DNA of 64,000 nt from Mesostigma viride (GCA_009746045.1 RPFO01000156.1:2485588-2549587), one strand, 5' to 3'; counted from the stretch's first letter, positions 22,141 through 34,600 are shown. Program-made: numbers and translations. The notes: generated by a model not told the origin, from the letters alone.

Positions 22141-25100
22141 ATGGTTAATGGCGGGGGACAAGATGACTTGCAGCTTGCCGGGGATAGCTTGTTGTGCATT
22201 AGAGCAGTCCCCGTGGTTGCGTCGGTCCGAGCTGCGCCTTCGGATTCATCCAAAGCCGCGAAGGAGGCTGCCAGAAAACAACGCATTTCTGCAACTGCGA
22301 CCAAACGCAGTAACCCAGTCAGATCAGCTAGTCCCTCAGGAAACCCGGCCTCGTCAAGTCCTGGCAGAGTGCGTTCGATATCAGAAGTTCTGACTCCCCG
22401 ATCGAGCGGACCCGCGGTACGTGAGCTCGAAGCCCGGGGAAGTCAACGTGGTGCACACCCGGGTAGATTTGATAATAAAAATGCCTTCGGCAAGAAGAGA
22501 CACGTTAAAGCTGCATTGAACAATAAATAGCGGTCTTTCAATGTATTCTAATATCCTACCAGGGATAGTGTGCTGAGTAGCAAGTGATGCCTGGCTGGCA
22601 CACCGAGCGTGAACCTAGAGTAACCATGGAGATAATTCACCATCGTACTTTTCAGTAATGCTGCCACTGCCACTGTGGCGTAGGGGCAATCGCTGCTGTT
22701 TGTCCCAACCAGGTTGCACGGGTGCTTTATGACTTCTTATTTGGCTCTATTAATAATCATGCTGCCACCGTGGCATGGGGGCACCCGCTCCAAATCAGCC
22801 CAGCCAGCTTGTGGAGGTGCTTTAGAATTGAGTGAGGGCAATGCTCTACGCCTGGCACATCTGGTCCACATTCACATATTCACCTTGTGGATATTAGATG
22901 TGTTTTATCATAGCTTTTGGGGGCGTGCTTGTGTCATTATTTACGCGCCACATGGCGCGCACACCGCACACGGCTACTATGGTAGGGATTCCCCATGCAC
23001 GTCCTCGGAAGAGCTGTACTACGGTGAGCGCGTAGCGTGTGTGGGTTTTTTTCCATCACAAACATCTAGAATGCACCGGGCGTTTCCCCTATCACCGTCT
23101 GGTTTAGAAGGGGGGCAACAAACAACGTTGGCTGCACAAGCTGCTGCTCTGGCATAGCCTCTATCGCCTAGGGGTGAGGTTTACATGCAACCATTCTTGA
23201 CTTCCGATCTTTTCGCTGTTGACTGACCATCGCCACAGCTCTGCATTTGAACTTTTCCCGTACGGCACTCGCTGTGTGGCTGGGCCGGGCTGGGCTGGGC
23301 TGGGCTGGGCTGGGCTGGGCTGGGCTGGGCTGGGCTGGGCTGGGCTGGGCTGGGCTGGGCTGGGCTGGGCTGGACTGGGCTGGGCTGGGCTGGGCTGGGC
23401 TGGGCTGGGCTGGGCTGGGCTGGGCTGGGCTGGGCTGGGCTGGGCTCAAATCGTCCCGTGGGCGTTCACTCGGTTGTGGCGGGGTGTCTTCGCCTCCTCC
23501 CCTCCAGGTTCTGCGAGCGCCCGTTGGCGCCTCCAAGGATGAGAGCCACCTGCCAGGGTCCAGCTCCCCCAGGGACAGGGACAGGGTCGCCCTCCCTCGC
23601 TCCACCCAATGCTCCGCGTTTGCGACGCCGCCCCGTCAGCGGCCGCAGTCGTCCCCTTTGAGCCCCCGCGTGACGGCCGCCGGAATCATCAAAGGGAACC
23701 CGGTGACGGCCGTAGCCAGCGGTAGCCTCTCCGCAGGGGTGGCGGCCAGGAGCCCCAATCATGGCCTGAAACCGAGGGCGTCCATGGGGGGGTTTGCGCA
23801 GGGGTCGGGAGAGGGGGCGGCGAAGGGGGTGGGTGGCGGTGGTAGTAATCGGAGGAGTGAGGACAAGGGGGTGGTGGCAGTGGACCCGGAGGCCGAGAAG
23901 AGGAAGGCGCATCAGCGGCTGGAGCAATACCGAAAGGCGCAGGAGGCGGCCAAGGATCAGGTATGCAAGCATGGATGTACGAGAAGACACATCCGTCTCC
24001 GCGCACAAGTCGGGTAGCCACCTGGGCTGTGTCGCTCCCTTCGTTGCTCCACCCGGGCTGTGTCGTTTCACCCTTGCGCTCGTGCTTCTTTCGTGTTGAC
24101 CTCATCCACTTGTGCTTGTTGACTATATTATAAGGGGGTATGCCCCCTCTTTATCATCCCCATGCTTACGCACCCTTGCCCCCACGCTTGTGCTTATGCT
24201 GTCCTTTTGCCTCACGCTTACGTTCCATTCCTCCCTCGCTTCCCCGTTGCGCTCGTCCTGGCAGGCGGCGCAGCAGGAGGAGCAAAAACGGCGCGAGGAG
24301 CGGGAGCAGTTCACGCGCGCGCAGCAGCTGAAGTACGCTCTCCATATATCAACATCGATAAAATGCACGCGCTTGGTTTCGTGGGTGGACCGTGGGCACT
24401 GGGCAACGCCTGCACGACGGGCTAGCAGCAACTATAGTAGGCCATCGCTAGCGCCTTGAGGCATTGGTCTGTTTTACGAGCTTGACCCAGGGTGCCATGC
24501 TACGTTATGCAGGTAGCAATAGCTCTAGGTGCGCCCGATAGTTCTGGAACATCACGTCAAGGCCGTTGGTTTGGAGACTACTAACCCCCCACCCTGTCGT
24601 GACCCTCAACCCTGGAATGACCTGTGTTCAACTGCTGTGTCCCAAGTGCCCAGCCGTTGGAACCATGCCATGTACTGGGCGGTCGGTACTATAGCGGCGA
24701 ACACTATAGCAGCGCACACTATAGCAGCGCACTAGCGTCCCCTGGATCCAATTGCTATTCTCGATGTTGTGATTCACGGCATGGTGTCGTAGGAGAAGAG
24801 GTCGCTGCGTTTGATAACCTGGCAGCCCCTCAGGAACACATGTGACGTTTAGAATGGTCGCTGCTGGCCTCGGAACCTGAGGGAGCGCTCGCCTTTTTTG
24901 AATCGCTCACATTTTTAAAGCAGCGTCAAGACATGGGGAGGGAGCTTGCACATGCGTTCCCGTCCTGCCGCTAAGGGGATACCCGTCTTCCTGCTCTGAA
25001 GTCGCTCTTTAGTGCTCTGAAGTCGCTCTTTAGTGCTCTGAAGTCGCTCTTTAGTGCTCTGAAGTCGCTCTTCCTGCTCTGAAGTCGCTCTTTAGTGCTC

Positions 25101-25929
25101 TGAAGTCGCTCTTTAGTGCTCTGAAGTCGCTCTTTAGTGTTCTGAAGTCGCTCTTTAGTGCTCTGAAGTCGCTCTTCCTGCTCTGAAGTCGCTCTTCCTA
25201 CTCTGAAGTCGCTCTTCCTGCTCTGAAGTCGCTCTTGGTGCTCGTCGTCGTTGCTAGTGACCCCACAGTAGACGCTATTTTTGTGCGTACACCCAGTTAT
25301 GCAGGTGCTACTAGGATTTGAAAGAAGGACCTCGGGCATAATCTACCCAGTTTCGTTCACTTTTGCTCGTACCACCGAGGATGTACTTCTTCACTCAATG
25401 GAAAACTGTACTCCGTACCGTACTGTATTATACCGTACATCATATGCCAGTTTGTTGCATTATACGCCAGCCTGACTGGGTATACTTCTTGTACGCCCCC
25501 GTCCTCATCAGAGCCACCCTTGTGAGATGGTATTGCTTTTCTCGTGTCCATCCCCCTCCCTGCACACATGGCAGGGACCGGCAGCGTGAGGAGATCTACT
25601 CCCTGAACACGCTCATGCGGCGCACAGAGGAGCACCGGCTGCAGTGCTACATGCAGCGAAAGGAGGCGGAGCGGGTGGCGGGGGCTGGGAAGGTCCCGGG
25701 GGCCAATGACTCTTTGGCATCCCCTGGACAAATCCTGGCGGACGACACAGATGATGGCGGCATGAGTGATGGGGATGACGATGACGTTTCCTCGCCGTCC
25801 TTTTCGTCGCTGGCGGACAAGCGGCGGGGAAAGGGGGGTGCCCCTGCGGCTTCTCGTCTGGGCCAGGGTGCCAGCACAGCCACGAGCACGGGCCACGTGC
25901 TGCGTGAGACGAGTTATTTGGCCGTGTGA
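22141..25929 (+). CDS. Coiled-coil protein of unknown function, 4 exons
   Basis: The exon model is 22141-22416, 23508-23960, 24265-24332 and 25575-25929, joining in phase to 383 residues ending at TGA. Donors are GTACGT, GTATGC and GTACGC; acceptors are CCAG, GCAG and GCAG. Residues 1 to about 210 are rich in Ser, Pro, Arg and Gly and look disordered. About 220-300 form a charged coiled coil, including [19 protein letters not shown] and [20 protein letters not shown]. The tail is acidic, then Ser/Gly-rich, ending [10 protein letters not shown] do not recognise the family. Exons 2-4 are well supported because the charged helix reads smoothly across both junctions. Exon 1 is inferred from phase, a good donor and matching composition. 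The gene diverges from HST, with start codons 722 bp apart. Intron 1 holds a TGGGC array and intron 3 a 21-bp minisatellite. Confidence 0.7.
22650..22830. repeat. Imperfect tandem duplication in intron 1 of the coiled-coil gene
   Basis: GCTGCCACTGCCACTGTGGC with following GGGGCA, CCCAACCAG and GGTGCTTTA (from 22660) recurs as GCTGCCACCGTGGCATGGGG with CAGCCCAGCC and GGTGCTTTA (from 22760). This is one roughly 100-bp duplication. Confidence 0.6.
23279..23447 (+). repeat. GGGCT pentanucleotide array (about 33 copies)
   Basis: Almost perfect GGGCT repeats with a single GGACT interruption at 23371-23375, inside intron 1 of the coiled-coil gene on its sense strand. Both strands are open in all frames because the unit has no stops. 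The G-run spacing (GGG every 5 bp) is ideal for G-quadruplexes in the pre-mRNA. Confidence 0.95.
24998..25243. repeat. 21-bp minisatellite in intron 3 of the coiled-coil gene
   Basis: About 12 copies of CTCTGAAGTCGCTCTTTAGTG, some in the shorter form ending TTCCTG. The core CTGAAGTCGCTCT resembles the exon 3 donor edge of the same gene (CTGAAGTACGCTCT at 24328-24341), so it may derive from that splice site. Confidence 0.85.
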
Positions 25930-26225
25930 GGGAATTGCAAATCAAGGCAATAGGGATTGCAGATTAATGGACCTTGGTTTGCGATCGAGCATCTCCTCTT
26001 ATTTATAGCACATGTATGTGTGCCGCGTGAAAGGAGTTTTTTGGACGTGTGAGGGGGGACAAGTTAAAGGCAGTGCGGGAGGATATCTACGATTCACAGA
26101 GAAGTCAGTTCAGGGGCTGCCATTCAAGAGGAGACTGGTTTGTGTTGGGTAGCCTCACCTTATTTATTGCGCGAGGCCTTGTGCTGCGCGAGACGAGCCG
26201 ACTGGTTGGTAGCACCTATGATACT
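25890..26225 (+). repeat. Partial duplication of the 3' end of the coiled-coil gene
   Basis: GTGCTGCGTGAGACGAG at 25898 in the last exon recurs as GTGCTGCGCGAGACGAG at 26181 in the 3' flank. GGCCGTGTGAGGG at the stop codon recurs as GGACGTGTGAGGGG at 26043. This looks like a decayed tandem duplication of the terminal exon edge and 3' flank. Confidence 0.6.
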
Positions 26226-26559
26226 AGTTAATTATTGGGGACCTTGGTGATGGTGGTGAATTAAAGCAGAATTAGATTTAGATAGCGTAATTAAATGCGT
26301 GGGGATGGGCCATATTTGGTTCGTGATTGCAGCTCCAAGCATCTATTCATGGTGCAAGTTCACGAGTGCATATATAACTTGTGGCTTTGTTTATTTGACA
26401 GCACTGTCGCAGACCCGCCAGGGCGCCACTGGGCAATTGATAAAGACATTCAATTATTAATTTACATGTAGACTGCGTCACGCGAACATGAGTCCTTAGT
26501 GAGGTGGAATCAAATGGGAGTGGGTGGCCGGACCGTGGGTCTAGCTAGATCTAGCTTCT
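26226..26559. other. AT-rich spacer without recognised gene
   Basis: Nothing recognisable was seen between the coiled-coil gene's 3' flank and the retroelement relic. Only short AT-rich runs are present. Confidence 0.4.
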
Positions 26560-27295
26560 GCGCATATTGCTTCCCTGGCCATGGATCGATCGACCTTCGC
26601 TTCCTAAGGAAAGATGCCAAGTCAAGAACGTTCCCCCGCCAGTGCTGCTCACATTTGACTCCCCAGAGGATAAGGTACGCTTCCTTCGGCAGCGCGCAAG
26701 ACTCGATCTGCACTCCACCCCGTTGTCCCTCCAGGCCGGACGACGACCTGCATGACTCCCGCGCAGCAGCAGCAGCAGCAGCGTCGCGAGCTGCAGGGGT
26801 GCCACGGGCCACCTGCTCATCGAAGTCTCCATGGCTCGGCCGCTCTCCGGTCCCCACATCCCCCGGGCGGCGAGGAAACGAAGTGGGTGCCGACGCTGCT
26901 GCCGCTGTGGCCGAGCACAACAATTAGTTTGCATGCCTCCTACAGAAATGTGGGGCCCCGGCCACCAGGTCATCCCCTTTGTCCTCAAGAGGAGTGGATG
27001 GGCCATGGGCTCCAAGACGGCGGAGTTTTTTCACGAGTGCTGGCCAGCGGCGGGAAGACCGCCGGCCTCGACCTAGCTCGAGGGCCAGTCAGACTGCCCC
27101 GTGATCTGCCCGGACATGGTCGTCATATTGGCGGCAGCGCCTGCATGTTCCTCACTCTCACTCGCACGGTGGCTAATGTGTTTTCCCGTTGCGTCGATCC
27201 GGGCCGAGGTTGTCGCGACCCAGGCGGTGTGGGTCACTTCCCCGGCTGGCCTGTCGTGGCACCTGGGCCGGCAGAGGTGTTGCTGCATGTAGTTG
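26560..27295 (+). pseudogene. Chimeric retroelement relic (ORF1 segment joined to ORF2 C-terminal segment)
   Basis: At 26600-26755 a frame reads VPPPVLLTFDSPEDKVRFLR, the ORF1 RRM block, followed by TPAQQQQQQRREL. Immediately after, another frame reads GHLLIEVSMARPLSGPHIPR and QVIPFVLKRSGWAMGSKTAE. The latter matches HLLIDVSVARPLALSHVA and VVPFVLEEFGAMGPLTSAFF at 46570-46770, the C-terminal part of a different LINE ORF2. Parts of two elements are thus fused within about 60 bp. Confidence 0.65.
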
Positions 27296-27299
27296 TATA

Positions 27300-28692
27300 T
27301 AGCTTTGTACGCTAGTGTTAATCCTTGCCTGCCATGGAGATTCTAATTTCTTTACGGTCTTTCCTCTTTGACATGGGCAGTTTTATTATGTTGCATACCG
27401 GTCTCATTACCGTAATTTTTTAGTCTCGCTAAATACATACGATGTATCAACGCAAAGTCTGCGCGTCACGTGAGCATCAGTTCTCAGCAGGATGGAAATG
27501 GGACGTAATGGGTGCATGCATCCTTCGAGCTATCGATCTAGCTTCTGGTTACAGGTTTGCGGGCACCTCTGCCCAAATCACTATAATTGGGTCACGTACA
27601 CGCAGAGCCCCCACGTACTGAGGGGAATGTATCAAGGAGGGGGGATATCGAAGTATCGTTTTAAAACTGCCTTCGCCACCTTTACAAACTTGTCATCTGC
27701 CTTGACCATCAGTATTATGTACAGATCGACAGACCGGCCGGGAGGCTGCCCGCGCGTGAGGCCGTTCCTCCCAGGGTAGCACATGTCCATTCCCAGCCTA
27801 TGACGAAAGGCCAACGTGGCGACTTTGCGGCGCACGGTCAGGGGCGCCGGCTCGCCATATGATATTGCAGTTACTCAAACCAACTGAAGCTCATGCACTG
27901 GTTGGTGTTGACCAAAAGAAACCCCCATGATGGGGGCAGTTCAAATTTATTAAAATCAAACATGAACAAGCTGGCGGTACATGCACATCAGTGCGCAACC
28001 AACCTAGTTTTAAACTAGGCAAAGCCATGCAGGTCTACGTATACTCAAATAGATTTCAAAACCAACAAAGGGCCAAAGCTAATCACATGCACAGACATGG
28101 GGATCGGTGTTGATGAGACTTTGCATCCCCAGCATGCCAATCTGTTTACGTACAGCGGCCCGCCGGTGTCCCAAACCAGTGACAATACTCCTGAAATCTT
28201 CTAGCTATCCACAATGAAATTCTGTCGGGCTGCATGCAACAGATCTGATTGCATGTACCTTGGCAGGGAATGGCAGGTAAATATTGTACACGTGAAGGCC
28301 ACTCTCTGTCAAGGCGCGCACCGAGGTATGTAACTATTATGAAATCCAAACGGTTCAGTCCCCAAATAAACTATACACAGGCGCTACCTCAAAAGGAGCC
28401 CTTCCATAGAACAGCAGGATTCCGCCCGCTATTCCCGCAATCAGGGTCTTCCTTAGCGTCTAGCCGGATCCTTCCTCTGAAGAACTGGCCGGACCGCTTC
28501 GCGGCGGGATCCAGATAGTAGCTTCCTCGACCCTCCAAAGGATGGGGATCTTTTCTCAGAAAACGGGATTAAGTTTCTCCAAGAACGGGGTCTTCCGAGG
28601 CACCTTGGTCGATCCCGCGAGGCATGGACTATCTTCCCCCCAGTGGGGCAAGACGTTTCTGGGTACTAGCCACGTTAGAAGGTGGGCCATGT
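27300..28692. other. Intergenic region with PTOX 3' flank
   Basis: No gene is supported. A minus-strand frame at 27640-27820 (RSVDLYIILMVKADDKFVKV) looks protein-like but is isolated and unrecognised. The last few hundred bases before 28692 should include the PTOX 3' UTR. No transposon ends were recognised. Confidence 0.4.
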
Positions 28693-31600
28693 TTAGAAGA
28701 AGGGGATCTCAAACGGGATCTCCGGCAGGTACCGAGCGATCGTGATGATGACATCGGTGAGCGTGCTTGACACCTCAGCATCCTCCAGCACCGTAGCCGC
28801 CTGCTTGAGCGCCACCACCGCAGCCGTGGACGCCGCCAGCGCCGCCGCCGCCATGGCGATCTTGTTGGGCGACGCCACGATCGTGTCCTGGCACTCCGCC
28901 ATCGTCTTCACGTGCTCAGCCTCGTCGTCGGCAATGTTGGTGAAGACGTCGTACAGGTTGCGGCACTTGGGGCGGCGGGAGCCGGGAGCGCGGCTGGTCT
29001 GGAACTCGTCAAACCTGGTGTAGGTGAAGGTGCCCCATGCACCAGGGTTCAGGAGCAGGTGTAGGTGTTGGTGTGGGTGTAGGTGTAGGTGTGGGTGTAG
29101 GTGTAGGTGTAGGTGTGGGTGTGGGTGTAGGTGTGGGTGTAGGTGTGGGTGTAGGTGTGGGTGTAGGTGTGGGTGTAGGTGTGGGTGTAGGTGTGGGTGT
29201 AGGTGTAGGTGTAGGTGTGGGTGTGGGTGTGGGTGTAGGTGTGGGTGTAGGTGTAGGTGTAGGTGTGGGTGTGGGTGTAGGTGTGGGTGTAGGTGTGGGT
29301 GTAGGTGTGGGTGTAGGTGTGGGTGTAGGTGTGGGTGTAGGTGTGGGTGTAGGTGTAGGTGTAGGTGTGGGTGTGGGTGTGGGTGTAGGTGTGGGTGTAG
29401 GTGTGGGTGTAGGTGTGGGTGTAGGTGTTGGTGTGGGTGTAGGTGTAGGTGTGGGTGTAGGTGTAGGTGTAGGTGTGGGTGTGGGTGTGGGTGTAGGTGT
29501 GGGTGTAGGTGTAGGTGTAGGTGTGGGTGTAGGTGTGGGTGTGGGTGTCAGTATTAGGGTCGCGTTGGGAAAAGCGTTGAGATTCAATAGAAGACACATG
29601 GAGGGCGTCAAATGCACCATTTCGGTAGAGGCCAGAGGCAGGAACATTGCATGCTTTCTAGAGCCTTTCTTCAGGAAAAGGACATGATGGGAGTTGCTTG
29701 CACATTGGCAACGTCACACCTTGCATGTAGTGCTCAAAATTGCATGCAAGCCAACCTGAGAGGGCAGGATGCGAAGCATAGGAATGACACCATGTGGAAG
29801 GAAGAAACTGTCATTCATGGCAGCACACTCATGACGACAGCAAGGGATGTGGTAGACGAAGAAGCCTGGTAGAAGAGCTGCGATCTGCATGGGGCTTAGG
29901 AGAGGTATACTAGAGACCGCAAAAGGACATGCGATGCTTCCCTCACAGGTATGCACTACACCTTCGTTGGATTATGGTAACACAGCGACCTATGCAGGGT
30001 CAGCATTACGGAAACAGCCGCATGCCCATCAAATGCTGGTGGATGAAACAAAGGGAAGGACAATCCGTGAAACAAAGCCACCAGCATCAGGCGCCAAAAC
30101 TTGCCGAAGGACCAATACACGCATATCCACGTGCCCGACTGCATCAGCGATGGAGGGTGGCAGAATGCAGGTACCATACGGTGATACGGACATAGCGGAC
30201 ACGACCTGGTACTCACATGCACATGTCTCTCCCGGTGTAGTACTGGTGGATGACAGGCGGATGATGGGTGGGTAGGAGGTGGAGGACAGGTGCAAGAGAG
30301 GTGGAGGAGGAGAGGTGCAGGAGAGGTGGAGGAGCGGAGGAGAGGTGGAGGAGAGGTGGAGAGGTGAAGGAGAGGTGGAGAGGTGGAGAGGTGGAGGAGA
30401 GGTGGAGAGGTGAAGGAGAGGTGGAGGAGAGGTGGAGGAGAGGTGCAGGAGAGGTGAAGGAGGAGAGGTGCAGGAGAGGTGGAGGAGCGGAGGAGAGGTG
30501 GAGGAGAGGTGAAGGAGAGGTGGAGGAGAGGTGGAGGAGAGGTGGAGGAGAGGTGGAGGAGAGGTGGAGGAGAGGTGGAGGAGAGGTGGAGGAGAGGTGG
30601 AGGAGAGGTGGAGGAGAGGTGGAGGAGAGGTGGAGGAGAGGTGGAGGAGAGGTGGAGGAGAGGTGGAGGAGAGGTGGAGGAGAGGTGGAGGAGAGGTGGA
30701 GGAGAGGTGGAGGAGAGGTGGAGGAGAGGTGGGTAAGGGGTGGCGCGTACTCACATATACATGTCCGTCCCTGTGTAGTACTGGTGGATGACAGGTGGCG
30801 GCGGCAGCGTCTTCAGCAGCTCTGCGTTCTCGTCGCGGAACTGTTCGTACGTGTCCACTGTGGGTGGGAGGCAGGGAATATATAGCATGATGATGATTGT
30901 TAGTAGAATAATAATTAGCGTTAGCAGGTGTGAGCATTAGAACAAGCAGGTAAGAAGACAAGCGTCGCCTCAAAACTGTTAGTATGCGTTCACTGGGTGG
31001 CACACAAGAGGGGAAACTGGGTGGCACACAAGAGGGGTATGAAAAAGGCTGTTGGATGAGGTTGTGGGATGAATATTAGATTAGCTGCAGCAGCAAATGG
31101 AGAGGAAACGAGTTTTGCTATTTGGACAAGTCATTACAGGTCCACTGTACGTAACACGCAAGGGAAGTATAAGGGGTCCACTGTATACAGCAGGAAAGGC
31201 AAGGGGGGCATCGAGAAAAACAGCAAAGATGCAAGTCATAATTTGGGAGGGATGGCCTATGCGGGTCGATGTATTCTAATCAATGTTACTTCACCGTCAA
31301 AAGCAGGCAAAGTGTTGCTTTACAACTAGTTTGACCGAAGCTATCACCGACCTGCATGGGCCTCGATCAGCTCGCTGAAGTTGTAGGCCAGGCTCGGCGA
31401 GATGAGCCAGAGCAGACAGAGAATCATGTAGTAGGCGATGGCCGAATGGCGCGCGAAGAAGCGGTCGGCCCAATCCTTGTCACCGCCCAACGCCTCCATG
31501 GTCAGCAGGTGGTGAAACTCGTTCCTAGACATAGAAACAGGGGCAACGTGCATGTTGTGGTGGCAACAATACGTTTTTATGGTCAGATGGTGGTACTCCT

Positions 31601-34600
31601 TCCTATAGATAGAAACGAAACGGCAAGGATGGCACTGAGGCAAAAGTACCGCTCTACGGTCAGGAGGTGGTGGAACTTGTTTCCATGAACAAGAAAAGTG
31701 GCAACAAGAATGGTATAACAGCCCTAGCGTGTCCCTATGGTCAGCATGTGGTGGAACTTGTACCTCTATGAACAGAAACAAAATGGCATGGACGGCACAG
31801 GGACATGGGTGCAACTCCATGGTGGCAAATGGTGGAAATAGGTCAGGTTAGCCGTGAGTAGGGATGGCGCAAAGGCGTGCACCTTTGATAAAACAATCGT
31901 CCTTCCTTTTAGCAATTAACCGAGCCTGACGACCACCACTCCTTGGCAACCTGGCCAAAAATAAGGTGACATCTCACAGACCACCCCATATATCCTGCAG
32001 GGCATTATGGCTACGTATCATCCCCCCAAGGTGACCAACCAACCACTCCTCCTGCATGGGCATAGAGTGACCGACCAATATATGCCAGATTTGTCCCAAA
32101 GCCACGCACAGGTCCTCTGGATTGGTGTGCGCTACTTTGTGCCCACATGGCCAGTAGACCACTCACCACTCCTCGGCAAAGTGCACGTGCTTGACCACTC
32201 ACCACTCCTCGGCAAAGTGCACGCGCTTGACCTCAGCGGAGAAGCGCCACCAGCCGAGCGACTCATAGCCGTGAAGCATCGTCACGTAGGAGAAGTAGGG
32301 CATGCGGGCCACCGTCTGTTTCGGGGAAGCAAAGGAGCAGCGGGGCTGGGTTTAGACACTCTATCAGCGGTCACCTACGAGAAATAGGGCATGCGGGGCA
32401 CCGCTTGTTTGTTTGTTTGTTTGTTTGTTTGTTCGTTCGTTCGTTCGTTCGTTCGTTCGTTCGTTCGTTCGTTCGTTCGTTCGTTCGTTCGTTCGTTCGT
32501 TCGTTCGTTCGTTCGTTCGTTCGTTCGTTCGTTCGTTCGTTCGTTCGTTCGTTCGTTCGTTCGTTCGTTCGTTCGTTCGTTCGTTCGTTCGTTCGTTCGT
32601 TCGTTCGTTCGTTCGTTCGTTCGTTCGTTCGTTCGTTCGTTCGTTCGTTCGTTCGTTCGTTCGTTCGTTCGTTCGTTCGTTCGTTCGTTCGTTCGTTCGT
32701 TCGTTCGTTCGTTCGTTCGTTCGTTCGTTCGTTCGTTCGTTCGTTCGTTCGTTCGTTCGTTCGTTCGTTCGTTCGTTCGTTCGTTTGTTTGTTTGTTTGT
32801 TTGTTTGTTTGTTTGTTTGTTTGTTTGTTTGTTTGTTTGTGTGGTAACGTGTGTCAGGGGGGGAGGGAGGGAGGGGGAGAAGGTACAGCAAAGCGTTCAG
32901 GTTCCCACCAGTGTACTACGTACGGCATGCGGGCGACCGTCTGTTGTTCATGCGGGTGTTGGCATTGGTGTGGATGTTGGCATTGTTGATGCGGGTGTTG
33001 GCATTGGTTTGGATGTTGGCATTTGTGGTGTGGGTGTTGGCATTGGTGAAAGCACATGAGGAAGGGAAAGCACAAGGTTGTCATTGTATTCCATCAACAA
33101 TCACCTAAGATAGTCGGGCATGCGCGCCACCGACTGCAATCACATGCGTTAGGGGAGGACGGGCTTGGCACACATGCTGTGGTATTCCACTACTTGTGAT
33201 GTGCGACAAGGTAGGGCATGCGTGGGACCGACTGCTCAGGGGTAGGAACGGAGCAGGGGACCTCTGGTCCTTTATCACTATGTGTGAAAGAGGACAGGGT
33301 AAGGTTGGGTCAAGATCCACTCCTCCTCAAAGGTCCCGCATGAGAAGTAGGGCACGAGTGCCACCGTCTATTTGGGGGGTTGGAGGACGGCACGTGACAG
33401 ACACTGGGCAGAGCTTTACTATCCCACCAATCACAACATTCTTAGAGCATGATTCAGGGCACGAGTGCCACCATCTATTTGGAGGACGGAAAGGCGTAGA
33501 TAACAGGGCAGCAAGTTGGCATGGTTCGTACCATCCATCCACGGCAATGCATGGGAAGTAGCCAAGCAGGGCACTGGTGTGACGCTGTCTGGTTGAGACT
33601 GCGATGAATTGCAACATTATCGCAAGCCAACCCCCTTTCAGGCCCCAAAATCACCCAACAGGGTCCCAGGATACTGGTATTTAACCCCCCTGAGAAGGCT
33701 GACTCACTACCTGAGAGAGACCCGGCCAAAACCTGGGCTCATGAGGCTCTGCGTAGGAAGGGGGCATCAACCATTACTCCATTCATGCTGATGTCAAGGG
33801 GTAGGAATGAGGCGGCGGCGGGTCACTAGATTTAAAGAGGCTGCATATGGGTCTGCAAACTCTGCATATGGGTCTGCATATGGTGTCTGCATATGGTGTT
33901 TGCATGTGGTGTTTGCATGTGGTGTTTGCATATGGTGTTTGCATACGGTGTTTGCATGTGGTGTTTGCATATGGTAAACAGGCAGGGGTATTAAATAACT
34001 AGAGAGTGGTTGGGGGGGGGCATGGCCGGGCACCAAGGAAGGGAGTGTGCAGGTAAAAGCATTCCAGCATATATTCCACTATAGCTTGCTTTTACCCTAT
34101 CTAGCATACACTATAGCTTGCTTTTACCCTATCTAGTACACACTATAGCTTGCTTTTACCCTATCTAGTATCAAGGAGACAGCAAGCGCAGGCACTCTCT
34201 AGTATATACGCCAGCATACACACATATATCCTATGTTTGAATTCAATGATCCAAGATCATGTGTTCCAGGGAAGCTACAGGGATCACATTTTAAAACTAT
34301 ACCCCCCTCTCCCCACCCCTCACGCACACGCTGTAATACCTGCAAGCCCACAAGCCCGCATGCAGGCACACAAGCACACGCACAAACATGCGCGCCTACG
34401 CGCACATGCGCACACCCACACCCACGCCCACGCCCATGCCCACGCCCACACCCACGCCCACGCCCCCTGCGCCCGCGCCCACGCCCTCACGCATGACCTC
34501 ACCCCCATGCATGGCTACTGGGTTATTCATGAGTTATATGCGGTAAAAGGTATCTGCAGTAACAACCATCTGCCGTAACCGGAGCAACGTTGACCACTCT

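Noticed and set aside
23168-23605. Gly-Leu-Gly-Trp-Ala and Ser-Pro-Ala-Gln repeat proteins
   Set aside because: They are translations of the GGGCT array. Only the part from 23508 onward is treated as coding, on splice-site and phase evidence.
29009-29687. Long Thr/Pro, Gly/Val, Cys/Arg and Thr/His/Tyr open frames on both strands
   Set aside because: All are translations of a hexanucleotide array in a PTOX intron. Every frame is open because the unit lacks stops.
30029-31027. 332-residue His/Leu/Ser/Pro-rich minus-strand frame
   Set aside because: Most of it is the 12-bp array in the opposite frame. The real coding part is the 103-bp PTOX exon 4, read in another frame.
32364-33059. Phe-Val-Arg-Ser and Asn-Glu-Arg-Thr repeat proteins of up to 222 residues
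   Set aside because: They are translations of the GTTC/GTTT tetranucleotide array in PTOX intron 1.
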